Origin: Nemertoderma westbladi
Taxonomy: Eukaryota > Xenacoelomorpha > Nemertodermatida > Nemertodermatidae
Direction: 5' to 3'
NCBI GenBank assembly: GCA_032718475.1
Contig: JAUCBJ010008532.1
Coordinates: forward strand, 17,608-81,607
Length of the DNA stretch: 64,000 nucleotides
Each line of letters opens with the position of its first letter. The first letter of the stretch is position 1. Positions 34,256 to 45,339 of the stretch are shown in pieces. Both the position numbers and the translations under genes were made by a program. The notes below the pieces were generated by a model. The model was not told the origin of the DNA. It did not search any database and saw nothing but the letters and a program-made list of their open reading frames with translations.

Positions 34256-34428
34256 CCCGTAGCATACCATATGCTACGGGAACTGTGCAGAATACGTACA
34301 CATACATACACATACGCGTTAAGCACAAACCCCTCTTATATTCTGATAAAGAAGAATACAGATGTATTGCAGTACCGCGGTAGGATGAAAGTGAAAGTAT
34401 CTTAGTTATACCGGCAGGCTCTTATTGC
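34256..34428. repeat. Rearranged copy of the 24.4-kb unit
   Basis: The palindrome and GTGCAGAATACGTAC...GCGTTAAGCACAAACCC lie in inverted orientation relative to 24.46-24.54 kb. The adjoining ~87-bp unit (ATATTCTGATAAAGAAGAAT to GGCTCTTAT) keeps its orientation and is bracketed by CTCTTAT on both sides. Confidence 0.8.
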
Positions 34429-35141
34429 AGTATGTTATTGCCACTTTATAGAGTCCAATCTTAATATGCTACGCGTAGTTTATAACAGTCCACCACATGT
34501 CTCTGCAGGATTCTCTGTACTGCAATTAGATTTTGCCATAGTAGTAGGCCTCTATAATACCGTATTGCTTATTTATTTTGTGTGCATCATAGGATAGACA
34601 ATAATGCTGTGCACCTTGCGCAGCATCCTGGTATATTTACCATCCATAGACCTGGTGTCTTAAGCAGTTTGAGACAAACTGCACTCACTGCTGCAAGGAA
34701 AAAGCGTAGAATTTTAGATTTCTACTTCCTTTCTTCAGATTTCTACTTTCATGGATGGATTCGGTTCAACATATCTAATTTTGAAGGAAATCTGAAGGTT
34801 GTTAAATGTTAGGATGGATTAACATAGAAGTAAATTCTAAAATACGTAAATCTCCTGAACTTTGTAAAATAATGCGTGTTTTAACGCGCACAAACAGTAG
34901 GTCATATACATAAAATTAATTTTCCGTCAGAAGTCGATCTTCGATGACAACCGTTACCAAAAGCCAGCAACAGTAAAATTATGTATTATTATATCTTGTT
35001 GCATCGCATACTTCTGTCATTGTTTGTCAACGCCATCTACTAAAGCATCACGAATATTCCATGGATGAACATCTGAAAATCATCAACAACATTATATTAC
35101 TTGACAGCTATTTCTTGTTCATCAACATATTATTATATCAT
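34429..35141. other. Intergenic, no gene
   Basis: The frame at 34582-34812 has no recognisable content. AT-rich sequence. Confidence 0.5.
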
Positions 35142-35143
35142 TA

Positions 35144-37055
35144 CCCAGCAAAGACACATCCGGCTAATATCCGGATAATATCCAGCTAAACCCCGCTAAA
35201 CCCCGCTAGCTTGGTTTTTAGCGTTTTAATATCCAGCTAATAGCTGGATAATAGTATCCGGCAATTCGCTGGAGAAAATATCCACTTAATATCTGGAAAA
35301 ATCCTTGATTTAGCGTCACTTTAGCGTATGAATAAATCGACCTAATAAATAGCGGGATTTTAGCATCAGTTTAGCATGTAGAGAAGCTAAAACTAGCTGA
35401 GAGTAGCGGGATTTTAGCACCAATTTAGTCGCTAAATATAGAAGTAAATAGCGGTGTTATAGCGACTAAGGGAAGGTGGACGGAGACGTGGGGGGGGGGG
35501 GGGGGGGGGGGGGGGAGTTGTACTTGACACAAATTCCATCTCGGCGAATTAATATCTCGTCTCATTGTTAAATTATTATGGATAGGACTAAATATGAATT
35601 TTGGTTGCCGTCAGCAACCACTCCCCCCCCCCCTTTTTTTCTGGATGGATGAGGCCATGTGTACAGTATTCCTCCATAACATATGTACAAACATACCCCA
35701 GGAAGCAGAAGACATTCGCCAAAGATATTGAACATTGACATATGGTTACTTATTCAGTTTTCACCCATGATGTAATAATCTACAGTATGAGACAATGTTT
35801 AGATTACAGTAGGTACAACATGCCGAATTACAGTGAAATACCCCAATTAGCCAATTTGAAATTTTAAAATAATGTAATAATTTTAATCACTAGTTGAACG
35901 AAATTAAATATGAACCAACACATTCAATAATGATCGTTCACGTTTCATTCAGTTTTACGTCCATTTATTTATACTGTATCAACAATACAGTACAGTACCT
36001 AAAATATGAACGATCATGGCACGGTGTTTTAATTTTTATGAACTTTCACAAGTATACCATAATTGAAGCCATCCCGATGACGTTTTTGATAATTAAAATG
36101 ATTTACAACATTAACAAACTAACAACACCTACTAACCAACACATACTAACAACATTAAGCACTTCGCAATTATAACACTTTTGATATTGCCCCGGATACA
36201 TACTGTAATACAGTAGAATAAGATAAAAAATTTATACAGTAGGCCTACCTGCAGTGCTACAATATCTCAGGTTACAGTACCTACAGTTGTTATACAGTAG
36301 TACAGACAATATGTACTGTACTTTAAATTTTCATTTGTACATTTTTGCAGTGAACAAAAAAAAATATTCAACTGTCAAAAATTAAACGGCATTTACATAA
36401 ACTACCAACCCCAACCCCCCGACACTACCTCAATTTGCAGAAAACTGAAATTATTGGATAGATATATGGTTTCTTATCTTCGAATAATCGATTAGAAACA
36501 GTTTACAATTTATTATTTTTAATAAATTATAATTATGAATTATCTAATATGGTTGTAAATAAGATCAAATATATAGATTTTAAAAATCGAATTAATATTT
36601 TTTGGTGATCGCTTAAAGTTATATAGGATACTCCTAAGTCTTAATGCATTATATATTCTCTTATTATACTCAAACGATTACATCTCAGTTTGTATAGAGT
36701 ATTGTAGGTGTAGGGCCGTAGGGTGTAGGCATAGGGTAGGTAAGGTAGGCTAACCACTCCAGCCCCCCCCCCCCCCCTCCCCTCCTCTCTCCACAGAGTA
36801 TGCACAAGGAACGCCATGTGATTGGACAAAGCGAATTTTTTTTAACCTGGGCAGCTACAAATGCCGCTAAATCCACGCTAAAGTGCCGCTAAGGAACCGC
36901 TAAAAACCGGATAATTATCCCGCTAAAAACACCGCTATAGCGGGGACCACTTTTACGGCGATTATCCGGATATTATCTTATAAAAATAGCGGGATATTAG
37001 CAGGATGGTACATCCCGCTATTAGCGTGCTAATCGCTGGATATGTATTTGCTGGG
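35144..37055. mobile_element. TA-flanked element with CCCAGCAAA termini
   Basis: Left end CCCAGCAAAGACACATCCGG and right end, reversed, CCCAGCAAATACATATCCAG, each next to TA. The termini extend inward as many short blocks, in both orientations, of CCGCTAAA, ATATCC(A/G)GC and AGCGGGATTTTAGC (35160-35460 and 36850-37045). The core holds a G run (about 35492-35515), a C run (36764-36776) and no transposase. 1.9 kb, non-autonomous. The superfamily is not assigned. Confidence 0.7.
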
Positions 37056-37057
37056 TA

Positions 37058-39387
37058 GCTACCCGCTACCTATACATATAACGCCCAATTTATTTTTAAC
37101 TGGTAAACATTTAAGACGAAAGGCAGCGTTCCATTAGGCTTACATTAACTCGCTTATTTTTAACTGAAATGTAATAAATATATTTTTCCTATAAAAACCA
37201 ATCGTGTTAGCAGATTAATATTCACTATGATATTCCATGAAATAGTCCCAAGAAGGCCTATGGCTAATGACTAATGAGACTTTTTTGCTTTTATTTTTAC
37301 TATAATATTCAAGAATCAATCAAGATCACATTCATACAGGAGCACCGAAGGAAATATATGTCTACAGTATGATTTATAGCGGGATAAATAGTTAACGATG
37401 CTGTGCAGTGTCAATTACATACAGTTCTGTATCATCATGACCAATGAGATTAGTGCATTAACGATCATTCGGGGATTGGTGGCTTTATATACTGTAGAAT
37501 AATATTTCGGTAATTTTTCCTTCATAAGAAGTAAACAAATTTGAAATACAGTACAAATTATAAACACATTCAAAACAATTCTAAACATACAGTTGAGCCG
37601 ACCTTGCACAGTATAGTAAAATTGCATTTCGAAAGTATTCGACAGCGAAGAGTATCTGTGATAATAATAATAAAATAAATAAATCAGAACCCTATTAAAA
37701 TTTGGTTTAAAAATATATGTGGGTTTTACTTGAGAAATGAAATCTGCATTATATTTCTGCACATAATTTTAAAGGAAATTTACTTGGTCGCAATTGTCCG
37801 GATACTGTATATATAAATAATTATACTCATTATGATTAGGCCTATTGTAGCTATATATTAACAGTGGGAGATTGACCCAACAATATTATCAATGTTATAT
37901 TCTGGAATGATTTTATATTAATTGTACTAATTCATTAAACTGTGTAATTACTGTTGGCCTAGCTATATTTCATTTACTGCAGCTTTATTTCATTTGACTG
38001 TATCTACATTTTAACATAGGGAGCTGCTGACCCAAAATTATTCGCAATTATATATTCTGGAATGCTTACAAATAAAATTAATTGTTTTAACTGTTGCTCT
38101 AAAAATTAGCATAGCATAGGCCTACTGTGCGAATATAGTTAACATTGTTCATGCAATATTTGTTGCTTTTACTGTTGTTTGTTTTGGATAATTTTATTGA
38201 ATTCATTTTTTTTACTAGCTATCGATAAAACAATTTTGAAATCTAGAATGTTGTTTAACTAATTATTTATGATTATAATGATCTAAGGACAACTGTGACC
38301 CGGACAATTAATTGTGACTCAAGATCAAGATTTTAGAAAATTCCGTTGGGTTGCAATTGCCCGGGTCGCAATAGTCCTAACTCCGCCTGACATCCTGACA
38401 GGTTGAAGAAAAACGGAAAAAATTCAAATTATCTAAAATGGACAAAAAAGCGGACAAAAAGTAAGAAATAACGGACAAACGAAAATCACAGCCTAAAAAA
38501 ATTTCAAAATGTATCTTCACAAGTGCTGACCAGAAAGCAAGTATTTTTACAAATATATATATATTGATCTTGAAATTTATTGGAATTATACAAAAATAGA
38601 TAGCCCCAGGCCGCCTAATAAGACTACTGCGACAGAAAACCTGCCACCTCCTCATCCATATTATGCAGAATAAAGGAGCTGCCATCTGTCTGTGACTGCA
38701 GAGCTTCATCTAATAATAATCTAATAAGGACCCATAGGCCTACTACAGTACTGTACCTCAGTAGACACAGTACCAATGGCTATGGCTTGTCAGAGGATTG
38801 ATTGGTCTTATTACACTTCTCAGTACACTGCTAGATGCAGGTCGCTGGTGCAGGGCATGTTGTGGGGTATGAGACCCATATCTGAGTCCTACTGGGGCAC
38901 CCACCCCAGGGCGCGGTATTTGTCCCTAGAGCTGATTCGGCAAAGAGGCACCCCACTATGGAATGTATCAGGAATGCGATGATCCTAGGGGCCAGTGGAA
39001 ACTTGAATGGGTTTCACACAGTTGCCATTTATCTCCTGAAATACCAGTCTTACTCTTACCCCCTACAGGAAAGTGATTGACCAACTTAAATACCAACGGC
39101 TACCCCGCCTAAGTTGTAATATAAGATAATGTATACTTTATTACTACTACAGTACTATTATACATTACTACTGTAGGTCGAGCGAACTCGGACAGTGGAA
39201 ATGAGATTCTTCCAGGCTTCCCGATTCTCCATAGTTGTCGCAATTTCTTAATTTAATACTACTGTATATAACTGTCAATAATTATTGTGTCTAATCATAA
39301 TTCTATAGCATATTAGTCTTTATCGGATACCATAAATACTGTATATATTATTTGTCAGAAGTGAAATTTATTATTAAACACATTAAA
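37058..39387. other. AT-rich region upstream of the GPCR, no gene recognised
   Basis: Frames at 37415-37762, 38377-38709 and 38776-38982 show no recognisable domain. 37820-38110 contains weakly repeated blocks (TATTCTGGAATG near 37900 and 38060). Upstream exons of the receptor, if any, were not identified. Confidence 0.45.
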
Positions 39388-40590
39388 ATGGTGGAATTCT
39401 CGATTGTCAATGTCAATAACGCGACAGAAGAAAATGTTTGCAAAGGCGCAAATGACAGAAGTCTATGGGAAATTGCTCCAAAAATCGTCCTCTATGGCTC
39501 TGTTTCAGTTGTGGGGATATGCTCAAATCTATTGGCTTTGATTGTTATTGCAACTACACCGAAAGAGCAGATGAAAATGATAGACGTGTTAGCTGGTAAT
39601 CTTCTAATGTCAGACTTAATCTACATTACTGGATGTCCATTTCTTCTTGCTTCTCTTGTAAAGAAAACCTGGTTGTTTGGTGATGTAGGATGCAAAATAA
39701 TATTCGCTTTGGATGCGCTAACAATGTCTGCAAGTATATTTACTTTGGTAAAAATGAGTTTCGAGAGATATCAAGTAATGAGCCATGCACGGAGAGGGAG
39801 AAATATAAACAAGCGACATTTAGCATTCATATGGTTTCTAAGTATTTTAATCGCAATGCCTTTCGCCATATTTACCTGGAAGGCATCTACCCCTTGTGGA
39901 ACACACTGTGGAGGGTCATGGCCAAATTTTTCGGAGACAATTAATTCGGCCACAGTATATATTATTTTCCTCAGCTTGGTTCTCTACATCATCCCCTTGT
40001 TTGTCATCGCCATTACCTACAGGGCTATGATCATGAGCATCAAAAGCCAGCTTCGCTTGGCCATTGGAAACAATAAACCGGATGAAAGTGAAATGGGTAT
40101 AGCATTAAAAAATACGATTACCACTGCAGAAAGTTCACTTTGCATGAGAGAAAGTACAGTGACACAAGAAACAGCCGAAAGTCCACTGGTCAGTGTCATC
40201 TCAAATAATCAATTGATCATGGATGGGGCGAATAGTATAACATCCCACAGTCATGATGAAAGCAAAGCACAAAATAGCTTGCGTCAGATAAATAACAAAA
40301 TTACGCGGATGGTAGTGGCTGTCATCTTGGCTTTTGCATTTTGCTACCTACCATTTTGGACCTGGCAACTAGCTATGCATTTGCTCAAAATTCGCCAACT
40401 AATTTATATTTCTGGGTCGACAATAAAGACCATTCAAATGGTGGTAGTTTTTACTTCTTATGTGAATGTCATAGTAGACCCTATTCTTTGTTTCGTGCTT
40501 TGCAGCAAATATCGTACTAGATTGAAGTTCATGATGGTGTCACTGTGTTGCAAACAGAGAGTTATTGAAACACCGCGGGATGGTCCATAA
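39388..40590 (+). CDS. Rhodopsin-type GPCR, urotensin II receptor-like
   Basis: An intact single-exon frame of 400 residues. The ATG at 39388 has good context (AAAATGG) and fits a short N-terminus with an NNAT glycosylation site. Seven hydrophobic segments are visible: TM1 ~33-56 with the N of helix 1, TM2 with LMSD. WLFGDVGC supplies the conserved Cys (102) at the start of TM3, and LDALTMSASIFTLVKMSFERY ends in ERY (126-128). Next are a second Cys-rich extracellular loop, TM5 to ~213, a long third intracellular loop (~214-304), FCYLPFW in TM6 (318-324), and TM7 with NVIVDPILC in place of NPxxY. The W-x-FGD-x-GC and LTM-x-ASIFTL-x-x-MS-x-ERY patterns resemble urotensin II/somatostatin-type peptide receptors. 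Ligand unknown. Plasma membrane, G-protein signalling. No frame damage. Confidence 0.85.
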   Translation: MVEFSIVNVNNATEENVCKGANDRSLWEIAPKIVLYGSVSVVGICSNLLALIVIATTPKEQMKMIDVLAGNLLMSDLIYITGCPFLLASLVKKTWLFGDVGCKIIFALDALTMSASIFTLVKMSFERYQVMSHARRGRNINKRHLAFIWFLSILIAMPFAIFTWKASTPCGTHCGGSWPNFSETINSATVYIIFLSLVLYIIPLFVIAITYRAMIMSIKSQLRLAIGNNKPDESEMGIALKNTITTAESSLCMRESTVTQETAESPLVSVISNNQLIMDGANSITSHSHDESKAQNSLRQINNKITRMVVAVILAFAFCYLPFWTWQLAMHLLKIRQLIYISGSTIKTIQMVVVFTSYVNVIVDPILCFVLCSKYRTRLKFMMVSLCCKQRVIETPRDGP

Positions 40591-40957
40591 TATTTCAATG
40601 TAAATTGATGTGAACTCGTAACTTTAAAGCTTTATGCATCTAATTGTTGATAAATGTTAGAGGGCATTATCCAATGGACATAAGAGGTCAACATACCGGA
40701 ACACAAATGTCTATGTCTAACCGAAATAACGTAACAAAAGCAAAAGCAAAACCTATACAACAAGAACATATGCAACATCAGTAGGCCTACACCATGCCCC
40801 AAAATGTACTATACTGTAGTATCGTTATTCAGGTACCTGCAAATTTGTCAAGTAATTAATTTATCCCTAATTTTTCTACAATTCTGAATGAGACTGCATG
40901 AAATTTGAAACCGAGTTAAGCAATGCGGGCATTGAATTGATAGAAACGGCATTAGTC
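40591..40957. other. Downstream region of the GPCR
   Basis: Presumably 3' UTR and flank. No canonical AATAAA was seen in the first 200 bases. No other feature. Confidence 0.4.
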
Positions 40958-42806
40958 TGGTTCCAAATCCTGAAAATACGCCTAGAAAGTGATGGCGAAG
41001 GAAAATTTGGGTAATAGATGTGAGTGTGCTGAATAGAATGTGCTGATTCCGAATCCGTCTGATGCCAAGCTCAATTGTGAATTTTTGGGTCCCGTTTCAC
41101 CATTTCAACAGTAGGTAATTTGCAAAACACCGTTTTCTATTGACCCGACAGAATTCTAACCTTTGACCTACACCCCCCCCCCCCCCCCCCCCCCCCCCTC
41201 CTAAACCGGCATCAGAGAATCCATTGAGGTGAATTTTAGTTACACGTTACCATGGCAACTGTTCGAAATACGTCTTTAAATGTCGTTTTTACTGCAAATT
41301 TAGGTGAATTTTTGCAAATATCAATAGTTTTCTAAACCATTGCCAAATACGTGTTCCCCTCGGGCTAAAATCATGAAACGTTCCAAATATATTGTCAATA
41401 TGACCCTCTATATTTTTAATGTTGGCGCCATAAAAATGGATTAGCAGTTACCATGTATCCATTGAAACTAACAAAAAATAACCTTGTGCAATTTTTCATC
41501 ACTTTACTTATAGTTACTATCAATTTAAAAAGAAATCCATTTAGGGTCAATTATCTTACATGTTCATAACCCAAGACAATTATTTACCGACGCAGCAGGT
41601 CTTTTCTTATTACCATAGCAACGGGAAACATTTTGTAATATGTAGAATATCCGTCAGAAACATGTCATGTATTTCAGATGCATATCAATATGTTATATAG
41701 TCAACATTCATGATCACAAGTGAAGTCATTATTCTATTGTTACCATAGCAACGGGCATATTTTATTATTTATATATTTCCAATATCGTTTTGGTATTTTA
41801 TTCGTCTTAGAGGTTAATAATTTAAGGCTTTTTGATAATTACAAGTATATGGGGTCTTCTGTAGTTATTCTATTTGACAAAGTCATGTTTTATGGTCATA
41901 GCAACCGGAGTTTTCCTCGTAATACGGGAGTAACTGTTGGGTTTCTCATAATTTTTTGAATAGTGCAGTTCAGTCAAATTTGAAAATATGGGACGTATAC
42001 CAAATCACTAAAATATATTTGAATTTACTTTATGTTCTTAGCCACGAAAGTTTACCATAGCAACCGGTGGTTTTTCGTAAGAACATTGTGTTTTTCATAC
42101 TATTAACATGTTTTTTGCAAAGGTTTTATATAAGAAAAGCAAGTTATCTCTAGTGATGGTATGTTTTACATAACAATGATAATTTTTGCATAGCAACGAT
42201 TACTTTAGCTTAGCAACCACGTGTCTTCATTGTAACAACGGTCTTTTCACAACAAAAACATATTTTTACAGTACATAAAAGGTGAGTTTTACAGTGGCAA
42301 TCAACTATCTTTTTGTTTTTTCCATAGCAATGGTGAGTTTATCCTTAGCAACGGCGACGTTTGTATAGTAGTGACGAGTTTACCTTAGCTACGGATTGTT
42401 TTTACATGGTAAAAACTTCGAGATATCACTATCACAAGAACATCTGATAGAGATTTAGATGAATCTGCACTACAAGGAAATCATGAAGAGGCAGAAACTC
42501 GTATACAGTAGTATTGCATTTACTAAACATTGATGCAGATTCTATGGTCTGTGGTATTGTCTAGAGATACATGGTGAGGTTAGTAGTAGTAGTAGTGAAC
42601 GGTTTACTGGCCCGTTCAGCCTTTAATTTTCGCCAAAATCATATTTTGCACACTACAGTATAGCGTAATAGTAATGTATTACGATCGCAACAAACAGCAA
42701 TATTAATATACTCAGTATATTTTTGCACAAACTAAGTAAATATAAAAGTAAATAACACTTACTAATATTATTATTTCTAATTTATTAATTAATTATTCGA
42801 AAAAAC
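40958..42806 (+). repeat. Left arm of a large inverted duplication, rich in TAGCAACGG motifs
   Basis: Matches 51492-52731 in reverse complement, but contains an extra ~600 bp (about 41168-41775) missing from the right arm. Motifs of the form TTACCATAGCAACGG recur every 100-150 bp, for example 41246-41259, 41609-41622, 41739-41752 and 42052-42064, with weaker ones at about 41893, 42186, 42320 and 42347. A C homopolymer lies at 41171-41197. The frame at 41720-41959 is unsupported. Confidence 0.8.
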
Positions 42807-43034
42807 TTTTAATACTGCTTCAATAAATTTACATAGTAGTACCGGTGCACTGTACGTTTCTTTAAACAAGTCTATCTGTTCACGGGGGATTAGCAGTGGT
42901 TGGCGGAGCTTAGTGGGAAGACTACCGATAAATTGATAACGGTAGTTGAGACCGCATTTAGAACGGCTCGACTTATTAGACCTTCGAACCCCTGGGCCTC
43001 AACCCTCCCAGTGAAGAATTTCTAGACTCTTGAG

Positions 43035-43457
43035 ATCCGAAGAAAGAACATTTGTGGATTCGGTTCTTATAATTACACCTTAGCTACAGAAACCATCTTA
43101 GCAGCGGAGGCATTTATGTTCTGCATTTATGGCTTGAATGGTGAGGGTAAATGTGACAAGCCACGGCACGTATTAAATTGTTTACAAAATTGTTTGCAGG
43201 AGGCACTGCCACCAACCACCGATGCTACCCATCTCCAAATAAAACGCTCCACCTCTGGGTGGACAGTTATAGACAACCAACTCATACCAGTGTTCATGAT
43301 GCTACCACCAATCCCTGCATCATGTTTGGAAATAACATCATGCTGTTGTTCCAAAGGATGCCTTTCAAACCGTTGTGGATGCCAACAGGTTGGCCTCAGA
43401 TGCGCAGATGCTTGCAAATGCATTGTTTCATCAATACCTTGCGAAAACATAGCATAG
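43035..43457 (+). pseudogene. Cysteine-rich (CXC-like) C-terminal domain, fragment
   Basis: The frame is open upstream of the ATG at 43116 (TLATETILAAEAFMFCIYGLNG) and ends at 43457. It contains EALPPTTDA, a GW...LIPV stretch, LPPIPASCLEI and then CCCSKGCLSNRCGCQQVGLRCADACKC, a zinc-binding C-x-C...C-x(4)-C-x-C...GL-x-C...C-x-C cluster. I know this arrangement (A-E-x-F, then LPPT, a W segment, PPAP and the Cys cluster) as a C-terminal module of uncharacterised, probably transposon-borne invertebrate proteins. The usual spacing between LPPT and the Trp is shortened here, so this is likely a degraded fragment. It lies between the arms of the large inverted duplication. Confidence 0.5.
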
Positions 43458-43510
43458 CATAGCATAAACTGTATAAATAAAAATTGCAACAAATCTAGCT
43501 GTAAGATTCG

Positions 43511-43526
43511 GGGGGGGGGGGGGGGG
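43511..43526. repeat. G homopolymer
   Basis: About 16 G in a row directly after the cysteine-rich fragment. Confidence 0.9.
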
Positions 43527-43554
43527 AGGAGATAACAATGCCGCATCTGTGATA

Positions 43555-43943
43555 AACTTACTGTTACTATGCACTAAACACATTGTTGCTATAGAAAACT
43601 CTTAACAAGGTGGTGTTACTACTTGGGATTCCTTGAGAACTAGTTGTTACCATGTAAAAACAATCCGTTGCTAAGGGAACTCGTCATTACTATACAAACG
43701 TCGCCGTTGCTATGGAAAAAAACAAAAACATAGTTGATTGCCACTGTAAAACTCACCTATTATGTACTGTATAAAAAATGTTATTGTTGTGAAAAGACCG
43801 CTGTTACAATGAAAACACGTCGTTGCTAATCTAAAGTAGTCGTTGCTATGAAAAATTATCATTGTTATGCAAAACATGCCATCACTACAGATAAATTGCC
43901 TCTTATAAGAAGCCTCTTACATAAAACCTATGCAAAATACATG
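43555..43943 (-). repeat. Third, partial copy of the TAGCAACGG arm
   Basis: Reverse complement of about 42110-42420 of the left arm, diverged (GTTGCTATGG, CACGTCGTTGCTA, GAAAAGACCG). It is cut by the TTAA element that begins at 43948. Confidence 0.75.
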
Positions 43944-43947
43944 TTAA

Positions 43948-44144
43948 CCCTATTAAACCCGGGGGGGGGGGGGTGGGGGGGTTCCATCCCGTGGTTTTTT
44001 TATTATAAGTCTGAAACAAACGCAGTTGGGAATCTGAAATTTTATGACTTTTCCTAAATCTCTATATCTTTGGCTAATTATTCGAATATATTTTATTTGC
44101 TCGTATAGAATCGTTTTTGATTACAAGTGATTTACAATTTTCGT
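43948..44144 (+). mobile_element. piggyBac-like TTAA element, partial copy
   Basis: TTAA (43944-43947) then CCCTATTAAACCCGGGG and the next ~100 bp of the family (CTGAAACAAACGCAGTTGGG). It then diverges and is followed by a fuller copy inserted at the next TTAA. Confidence 0.7.
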
Positions 44145-44148
44145 TTAA

Positions 44149-44605
44149 CCCTATTAAACCCCGGGGGGGGGGGGGGTCAATATGACCCCCCGTGGTTTTT
44201 TTATTATAATTCTGAAACAAACGCAGTTGGGAATCTGAAATTTTATGACTTTTCCTAAAAATATATTGTCTTCGTAGTAGTGAAAACCGTTTTCAAAAAT
44301 ATTGGGTAGTTTTCGAGTTATAGCACCATTTTTGAACCCTACTTTTGGCACTTTTTTTGAGACGTTTTTTGAAAATTACATTTCATTAAATATTAATTGT
44401 AACATCTCTATTTTTGATTTACACCGGTTTTTTGGTGTTCGCAATTGGATGGAATTCATATAAATTGATTTAGAAATTTCAAACTTCTTTTTTTCGTCGG
44501 GTGCCAAATTTTGGTGCCAGCACCAAATTTTGAAATATGTCAATTTTGTAAATTGATTGTTTGAAACTTGTTTTTTACGCAATTGGGGTTTTTTGGGGTT
44601 CTGGT
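44149..44605 (+). mobile_element. piggyBac-like TTAA element, copy 1, left part
   Basis: Starts CCCTATTAAACCCCGGGG after TTAA (44145-44148). The subterminal hairpin GGGGTCA-ATA-TGACCCC and one palindromic unit (TTGGTGCCAGCACCAAA near 44513) follow. It is interrupted at CTGGT by the Copia element and resumes at 50463. Confidence 0.85.
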
Positions 44606-44764
44606 TGTTAAAGTAGAAAGATACCGGTACCTGCTGACCTGGTAGGTACAGCTGTACAGTGGTGCTTGCATATAATGAAGAACACATACAGACTCAAACA
44701 CGGTACTAGCACAAACTATAAAACAGTAACTAGACAAAAGACACATACAGTAAATAATATAACA
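44606..44764 (-). repeat. Copia 3' LTR
   Basis: 159 bp, TGTTA...TAACA ends, matching 50299-50457 without a difference that I could see. Confidence 0.95.
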
Positions 44765-44785
44765 ATCTCTTCGGTCTTTCTTAAA
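44765..44785 (-). promoter_or_regulatory. Copia polypurine tract
   Basis: On the minus strand AAGAAAGACCGAAGAGATT directly precedes the 3' LTR, where plus-strand priming occurs. The ~115-bp block 44765-44879 is duplicated in part from 44880 (AATCTCTTCGGTTTTTTT...), leaving a second tract. Confidence 0.7.
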
Positions 44786-45339
44786 TTGGTGTCCATAGTA
44801 ATAAATGGATAAATCAAGTATGTATAGGACAATATACGCTACAAATACCACACCAACATATATAGCATAACAATATCACCAATCTCTTCGGTTTTTTTTT
44901 TTAAATTGGCGTTAAAAGTACAAAATGGATAAATAAAGTATGCAGTATACGTTAAATGCCAAAATAAAACAATGGCAAGGAAATGCCACCAATTAAATGT
45001 ATCTTAGAATTACGTAATACTGTACATGCACATGTACAGCAATAACATATAACAATAGACGACATATAAAATAACATATGCCTAGCGTCTTGCTAACATA
45101 TATGCATATCCATCAGTTAAATCTATGTAACATACATATGATATATAATATAACAAGTCCAGTACTGTCTTTCGGAATTACGTAGTATTGTCCATCTATC
45201 ATCCGCTTTTCCAAAAATATCAATTACTGTATCGATAATTGCAAGAAATATTTGGAAAAACATTTCAACAATATAATATATCAATAACATTCAACCCACA
45301 TCATCATGATGAACCCCAATATAAATCTAAAAAAAAAAA

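Noticed and set aside
36641..36876. Overlapping minus-strand frames across a C run
   Set aside because: Open only because of the homopolymer. They lie in the interior of the CCCAGCAAA element.
42540..42600. AGT/TAG microsatellite as a LINE tail
   Set aside because: It is mirrored in the other inverted arm (about 51700) and no reverse transcriptase lies beside it. It is part of the arm sequence.
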